Positions 6,373 to 10,359 of a stretch of 10,359 nt of DNA are shown piece after piece. This DNA is from JAZLEZ01 sp045615505. Lineage in GTDB: Bacteria; Spirochaetota; Spirochaetia; Sphaerochaetales; Sphaerochaetaceae. The position numbers were made by a program, and so were the translations under genes. The notes under the pieces are model-generated. The model was not told the origin of the DNA, searched no databases, and saw nothing but the letters and a program-made list of their open reading frames with translations. Position 1 is the first letter of the stretch. Each line of letters starts with the position of its first letter. The stretch is from contig JAZLEZ010000063.1 in NCBI GenBank assembly GCA_045615505.1, positions 1 to 10,359 of the forward strand, given 5' to 3'.

Positions 6373-8574
6373 ATGAGAAAGATTTTCCGTTCTTTTCTGT
6401 TTTTGCTTGTTGTATTATTTGTTGTTTCTCCTTCGTGTATTTTTGCTTCCGACTGGCCTTCTGTTGCTGTTGTTCTTTCCGGTGGGGGCGCAAAGGGTGT
6501 TTCTCACATTGCTCTTTTGGAAAAGCTGGAAGAGCTTGGTATTCCGATTGATTGTGTTCTGGGTACCAGTATGGGTGCTCTTATCGGAGGTTTGTATTCT
6601 GCCGGTTACACTCCTGCGGAAATCAGGGAACTGATTGAAACGAATAATCTTGCTCAGTTGTTCTCGGATTTAATCAGTTCCGGTTATCGTGAACTTGCAG
6701 AACCGTTTAAGTATTCACGCAGTCAGCTTACCATAGGACTGGGAAAAGGTGTTGTGGGTATCCCCGGATTCATTGATGACTATAAGATAATGAATTTCTT
6801 TAATAATGCTCTTGGAAATATTCCGGAAGATTATGATTTTGATATGCTTCCGACAAGATTCCGCTGTATAGGGACTAATGCTATTACCGGTGAGGAAAAA
6901 ATTTTCAAAGACGGTTCTCTGATTGACAGTATGCGTGCAAGCATGAGTATTCCCATTGCTTTTGCTCCGAAGAAAATTGACGGCGAAATATATGTGGACG
7001 GCGGTCTGGTAAATAATATGCCTGTCAATCTTGCAAGAGAAATGGGATACGATATTGTAATTGCAGAAGATGTTAATGCCAAAATTGAGATTACCGAAGA
7101 AAAATATGAAAGCATTTCCGGAATTGCGGGTGCTTTGTTCAGAGTTGCTATCAACAATACAATCAACAATCAAAGGGATAATGCAGATGTTCTGCTTACT
7201 CCTGATATGAGAGGAGTGGGCATTCTTTCTTTCAACAATCCTGATTCAATAATTCAGCGCGGTGAAGAAGAGGTGGAACTGAAGGCAGAGGAACTGGAGC
7301 AGATTGCCGGTTTGTTTTCCGAAGATCAAAAAGAATACAAGGATCCTAATCGGACAGGTGAATATTTTACGAAATTTTCATACAGGGAAAGGAATTATTA
7401 TAAGTCTACTTGGGAAACGATGTCTCAGGGGGCTTTTGAACAAACCCGTTTTTCATCCAGACTTGAGTTTCCCGTTACATATACTTTTGTCTTCGGGGAA
7501 AAGGGTAGTTCTACATTTGTTCTCAATCCGAGTGTGAACTTGAATCTTTTTTACAAGAACAGAAAGCATAATAACATCAACACCAATATTGCACTGAAGT
7601 TGGGAAGTATTATTTCCGTAAATCCGGAAATGTATATCAAGTTTACGGACAACAAAGATAAGCTGAATCTGTTCGGTGTTCCCGGACTTGCTTTTAATCT
7701 TGGAACTCAATCAAATATTACAGATCGTGATTCCCTTGTTTCATACAACAAATCCGAGTGGCTGATGACTGCAAAGGTCGGTCTGAAATTGACTGATGAG
7801 AAAAGTGCAAATATGAATCTCAATGCTTTCGGAAATATCTACGGTACAAAAACCCAGTTGCTCTATGAGCCTTTTGATGTAGAGGATGATACATATACCT
7901 ATTGTTATCTGTATCCGAAGGTGGAGCTTTCCGGAGTCTGGTATGATATTCTGAACATTAATGTCCCGAACTCGAATGGGCTCAGAATAGATGTGCAATC
8001 TTATTTCGGATATATCAAAAGGATGAACAGGGATGTAAACAATCTTACCTATAAATTCTCTGTAGCTATTGAAAATGAATATATGTTAGGTAAGAAGGAA
8101 GACAGTTTGGAAGTTGATTTTCAGGTAGCTTCCAGCCGGGAGCCTAAAGCGCTGAAAGATTCATATTATGAATACGGTGGCGATTGCGGTGTTCCGGGTT
8201 ATCCTGTAAATGCTTATTACAGTGATTTTATTATGGGTGGTCTGATTTACAGGCATATAATCAAAGACGGTATTTTCAGCTCCTATGTAGAATTTGCTGC
8301 AAGAGCTGCCGTGCGTTCAAGGTACGATATCTATAACAACGGTGATGACCCTGATTATTATGATTATGATGAAAACCTGAAGGCTTACGGTTCTTATGTA
8401 GACGGTAAAGTTGCCAATTCCATGATTCCTCTTTATGATTGTTTCGGCAACCGGGGTGTGTTTGATGTCGGTGCTTATGTTGCACTAGGAATCGAGTCAC
8501 AGTTCGGGGACTACAAACTCGGATTCGGGATGAATAAAGATTTTCAGGCTTCTGTATTTTTTGTTTTGAGGTAA
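6373..8574 (+). CDS. Secreted patatin-like phospholipase with C-terminal outer-membrane barrel
   Basis: Predicted lipid acyl hydrolase anchored in the outer membrane. Residues 1-25 form a signal peptide (MRKIFRS, a hydrophobic run, IFA before SDW). The patatin domain follows at once with the oxyanion loop SGGGAKG (36-42), the nucleophile elbow GTSMG (Ser66) and the catalytic DGG (Asp209), all intact. It ends around residue 310. From roughly residue 330 to 733 the sequence shows alternating polar/aromatic segments and ends NKDFQASVFFVLR, as expected for a beta-barrel closing strand. The layout resembles type Vd proteins such as P. aeruginosa PlpD, but I see no clear POTRA domain between the parts. 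An acidic Tyr/Asp stretch (about 658-668) may be an extracellular loop. The ribosome site is weak (GAGA, 12 bases before ATG). No strong promoter is visible in 6286-6372. Confidence 0.87.
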   Translation: MRKIFRSFLFLLVVLFVVSPSCIFASDWPSVAVVLSGGGAKGVSHIALLEKLEELGIPIDCVLGTSMGALIGGLYSAGYTPAEIRELIETNNLAQLFSDLISSGYRELAEPFKYSRSQLTIGLGKGVVGIPGFIDDYKIMNFFNNALGNIPEDYDFDMLPTRFRCIGTNAITGEEKIFKDGSLIDSMRASMSIPIAFAPKKIDGEIYVDGGLVNNMPVNLAREMGYDIVIAEDVNAKIEITEEKYESISGIAGALFRVAINNTINNQRDNADVLLTPDMRGVGILSFNNPDSIIQRGEEEVELKAEELEQIAGLFSEDQKEYKDPNRTGEYFTKFSYRERNYYKSTWETMSQGAFEQTRFSSRLEFPVTYTFVFGEKGSSTFVLNPSVNLNLFYKNRKHNNINTNIALKLGSIISVNPEMYIKFTDNKDKLNLFGVPGLAFNLGTQSNITDRDSLVSYNKSEWLMTAKVGLKLTDEKSANMNLNAFGNIYGTKTQLLYEPFDVEDDTYTYCYLYPKVELSGVWYDILNINVPNSNGLRIDVQSYFGYIKRMNRDVNNLTYKFSVAIENEYMLGKKEDSLEVDFQVASSREPKALKDSYYEYGGDCGVPGYPVNAYYSDFIMGGLIYRHIIKDGIFSSYVEFAARAAVRSRYDIYNNGDDPDYYDYDENLKAYGSYVDGKVANSMIPLYDCFGNRGVFDVGAYVALGIESQFGDYKLGFGMNKDFQASVFFVLR

Positions 8575-8579
8575 GTCCT

Positions 8580-8599
8580 AGAGGCAAGTCCTTTTTCTT
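8580..8599 (+). terminator. Possible weak terminator after the patatin gene
   Basis: AGAGG (8580-8584) can pair with CCTTT (8590-8594) including one G-U pair, with a 5-base loop, and is followed by TTCTT. The stem is short. It sits 6 bases after the stop codon in the 54-base gap between two convergent genes, which is where a terminator would be expected. Confidence 0.3.
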
Positions 8600-8628
8600 A
8601 CTGATAATCCTGTCTGTTTTCAGGGCAA

Positions 8629-9927
8629 TTATTCCGGATTAGGGAAAAATATATGTTTAACTGTTGGCGCATTGTTTTCGAGAGTCAAAGCTGTTGCTCC
8701 GCAGAGGCCTTCTTCATAATATCCGCCATGGCCGGTTTTGGTTCCGTATGCAAATGTGACATCCTGATAATTGATGACAGTATTGTTCTTGTGATCATGT
8801 CCGCAGATTATAAGATTTGTAGAACCAAGTTCTTTAATTGATTCAAAAACATAATCATCGTATTGGCAGCAGCTTATATTGTCGTCGTGTAATACTCCGA
8901 AAGATTGTTTATATTCTTCTTCCCATACTTCCTCGGAGTTGCTTTCTTCGTATGTAATTCCTTTTGTGTAATTGAAGAATTCTGCAGTTTCGGAAATGAT
9001 ATCCGGTGCATTTTTAAAAGCTGCTTTGTTTGCATAAACATAAGCAAAAACGGGAATATGGACAAACAATGTTGATTTGACTCCTTCTTGTGCTTTCTGT
9101 GCGCTTTTTACAGCCCATTCATACCAGTTTATCTGCTTGTCTTTCAATGAGCCGTAAGCATAAGAGGTTCCGAAGGGTTCCTTCTCCGGATATTTTTGTT
9201 CAATTTCTGTTTTTGAGTAGTTCCTCATACATCCTGTATTCATAAAGATTAATGAGTTGACAAGTTCATACCCTTTAGCGTTGTTTGACTTTTTGACAAT
9301 GTTTACAACATAGTTTCCGAGGTTTGGTATTTTTGTATTGATTCCTTCATAATAGTCTATTGTTGTAAGGTTGTCCGGTCCGCTTTTAAACAGACAGTTT
9401 TTACAGTTTTCCAACAGTTTTGCTTTTTCAACGGTAAGCTTACTTTCATTATCATGATTTCCGAACACAGGGGCCCATGGAATGTTGTATGAATCAAATA
9501 TTTCCGATACTTTTTTCAACGATTCTGTTTTTGCTCCTGAATCCCCGAAATCTCCTGTAAAAGTCAGTAGGTCCGGTTGTTCTTTTTCAATAGCATATTC
9601 AATGGTTTCTTTTAACAGTTTTATGTTGTCACTTGAGTCTGATAAATCTGATTTTTCAATATGAATATCGGTAAAATTCACTATTTTGAAATCTGTTTTT
9701 GTTGTTTCCAGAAATACTATGTTTTCATGGTCGGAAGAAAATGTTTCCGTACTTTTATCATAGGTTATTTCGTAAAGCGGTTCGTTGACATTCCACTTCT
9801 CAGATTCGGAATTATTACTGTTCCCTCGGTGTGAAGTTTCTTCGCAGGAAACAAACAGAATTATTACCAAAAGCGTACACAATATAGCTTTTGTAAGTCT
9901 TGCAGAAGTATTACCTATCCTGTACAT
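8629..9927 (-). CDS. Lipoprotein calcineurin-like metallophosphoesterase (Dcr2/PAP-like)
   Basis: Predicted membrane-anchored phosphoesterase facing the periplasm or cell surface; the substrate is unknown. The 432 residues start with a lipoprotein signal: TKAILCTLLVIILFVSC, with the lipidated Cys at 28 and a relaxed spirochaete-type lipobox, followed by EE and a Ser/Asn-rich tether to about residue 45. The di-metal motifs are complete: DIH (Asp87, His89), GD (125-126), GNHD (156-159), VHIP (His290) and GHDH (376-379). The segments IPWAPVFGNHDNES and FVHIP and the late GHDHKNN/YG..GHGGY pattern resemble the Dcr2/plant PAP16-28-29 subfamily. The gene is visibly AT-richer than its neighbours: two 60-base stretches counted at about 32% and 40% G+C, against 45% in one dnaK stretch. 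It faces the patatin gene and has no recognisable ribosome site before its ATG. Confidence 0.88.
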   Translation of the reverse strand: MYRIGNTSARLTKAILCTLLVIILFVSCEETSHRGNSNNSESEKWNVNEPLYEITYDKSTETFSSDHENIVFLETTKTDFKIVNFTDIHIEKSDLSDSSDNIKLLKETIEYAIEKEQPDLLTFTGDFGDSGAKTESLKKVSEIFDSYNIPWAPVFGNHDNESKLTVEKAKLLENCKNCLFKSGPDNLTTIDYYEGINTKIPNLGNYVVNIVKKSNNAKGYELVNSLIFMNTGCMRNYSKTEIEQKYPEKEPFGTSYAYGSLKDKQINWYEWAVKSAQKAQEGVKSTLFVHIPVFAYVYANKAAFKNAPDIISETAEFFNYTKGITYEESNSEEVWEEEYKQSFGVLHDDNISCCQYDDYVFESIKELGSTNLIICGHDHKNNTVINYQDVTFAYGTKTGHGGYYEEGLCGATALTLENNAPTVKHIFFPNPE

Positions 9928-9934
9928 AAAAAGT

Positions 9935-9963
9935 ATTCTAAAAGAAAGTACAGTTCAGTTCAA
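9935..9963 (-). promoter_or_regulatory. Promoter of the metallophosphoesterase gene, predicted leaderless start
   Basis: On the minus strand TTGAAC (9963-9958) and TAGAAT (9940-9935) are separated by exactly 17 bases. Only seven bases (ACTTTTT) lie between the -10 box and the ATG at 9927, so transcription should begin at the A of the ATG or one base before it. No purine-rich ribosome site is present in those bases, which agrees with a leaderless message. Confidence 0.6.
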
Positions 9964-10151
9964 CACGCAGGAATCCACCCCTTCTGAAGTTCTTCAAACA
10001 GGTTAGAACCAATCTTTTCCGAAAACCTTAAAAAGCCAGTCCTTTACAAGGTCAGGCCATACAGATACTTCTGAGATTGCGGTTTTGTAAGTTTTACATT
10101 GGCTCTTTCTAGGCACATTGCTTTTTGGGCATATTGACCAAATATATTCAG

Positions 10152-10180
10152 TTGCAAAAAAGACGATATATATATATGCT
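10152..10180 (+). promoter_or_regulatory. Tentative promoter of the final gene, overlapping an AT repeat
   Basis: TTGCAA (10152-10157) is followed 17 bases later by TATGCT (10175-10180), or 15 bases later by TATATG (10173-10178). The -10 choice falls in or beside the (AT)6 tract, so the assignment is uncertain. A better -35 match, TTGACC (10134-10139), has no -10 box at normal spacing. Confidence 0.3.
10166..10177 (+). repeat. (AT)6 dinucleotide tract upstream of a secreted protein gene
   Basis: Six uninterrupted AT units lie 11 bases before the GAGGAG ribosome site and 22 bases before the ATG of the last gene. They fall in its promoter or 5' leader. Confidence 0.85.
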
Positions 10181-10187
10181 GTTTCTC

Positions 10188-10193
10188 GAGGAG
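10188..10193 (+). promoter_or_regulatory. Ribosome binding site of the final gene
   Basis: GAGGAG lies 6 bases before the ATG at 10200 and fixes this start. Confidence 0.85.
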
Positions 10194-10199
10194 AAAAAC

Positions 10200-10359
10200 A
10201 TGAAGAAAATACTTGCAATAACGGCAATTATGTTGCTTGTGTGTACTTGTGTTTTTGCAAGTCACAGAGTATCGGTATCACTGGATCCGTTTACATTCCA
10301 GCACTTTGTACAGAAAGACGGAGATGCAAAGTCATATGTAAACAGCACATACGGACTTG
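10200..10359 (+). CDS. Secreted or outer-membrane protein, N-terminal fragment cut by window end
   Basis: Only 53 codons are visible and the reading frame is open at the window edge, so the gene continues downstream. The protein starts MKKILAITAIMLLVCTCVFA, a clear signal peptide with a likely signal peptidase I site after VFA and before SHRVSVSL. The Cys residues at 15 and 17 are inside the hydrophobic core and do not form a convincing lipobox. The mature start, SHRVSVSLDPFTFQHF, has alternating residues like the first strand of an outer-membrane barrel, but this is a weak guess from a short stretch. I do not recognise the family. It is divergent from the phosphoesterase gene across a 272-base region and has a strong ribosome site preceded by an (AT)6 tract. 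Confidence 0.8.
   Translation, partial: MKKILAITAIMLLVCTCVFASHRVSVSLDPFTFQHFVQKDGDAKSYVNSTYGL

Noticed and set aside
6715..7173. 152-residue minus-strand reading frame inside the patatin gene
   Set aside because: It is antisense to the patatin catalytic domain, with no recognisable motif.
9985..9996. Short inverted repeat TGAAG-TT-CTTCA upstream of the phosphoesterase promoter
   Set aside because: Arms of only five bases in an AT-rich region are expected by chance. There is no second copy nearby to suggest an operator.
10003..10265. Two overlapping minus-strand reading frames of 73-74 residues in the divergent region
   Set aside because: Both overlap the start and ribosome site of the secreted-protein gene at 10200, are in conflicting frames, and match no family I recognise. 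A decayed gene cannot be excluded but is not supported.
1..10359. tRNA, rRNA, CRISPR arrays, insertion sequences, phage or toxin-antitoxin genes
   Set aside because: I looked for cloverleaf-like segments, regularly spaced repeats, transposase motifs and short paired genes and saw none.

Overview
The window looks like a chromosomal stretch from a spirochaete, most likely a gut- or oral-type Treponema. This placement is inference from protein character (spirochaete-style relaxed lipobox, outer-membrane proteins, moderate G+C, strong AGGAGG-type ribosome binding sites); no rRNA or other marker gene is present to confirm it. Most of the content is housekeeping. I found no clear new multi-gene system, but there are several small-scale signals worth a second look.

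Bases 1-4456, + strand: the 3' four-fifths of dnaK, a strong intrinsic-terminator-like hairpin, then dnaJ, a SpoU/TrmH-family rRNA methyltransferase (RlmB-like) and an LPLAT-type acyltransferase. The last three are tightly packed (2-base gap, then a 1-base stop/start overlap) and are probably one transcript. The hairpin likely lowers expression from dnaK into dnaJ. The segment links protein folding, ribosomal RNA modification and membrane lipid acylation.

Bases 4457-6285, + strand: a recognisable sigma70-type promoter (TTGACT, 17 bases, extended -10 TATTTT) followed by a two-gene unit, a TatD-family metal-dependent hydrolase and a tRNA-dihydrouridine synthase. The two overlap by ATGA, so the dus start is at 5329.

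Bases 6286-8574, + strand: a 733-residue secreted patatin-like phospholipase whose C-terminal half looks like an outer-membrane beta-barrel, resembling type Vd secretion proteins but without an obvious POTRA domain.

Bases 8575-9927, - strand: convergent with the patatin gene is a lipoprotein calcineurin-like phosphoesterase of the Dcr2/plant PAP type. It is AT-richer than its neighbours, and its promoter appears to start the message at or next to the ATG (a predicted leaderless mRNA). Bases 9928-10199 are a divergent intergenic region containing an (AT)6 tract in the leader/promoter of the last gene, a secreted protein cut off by the window end at 10359.
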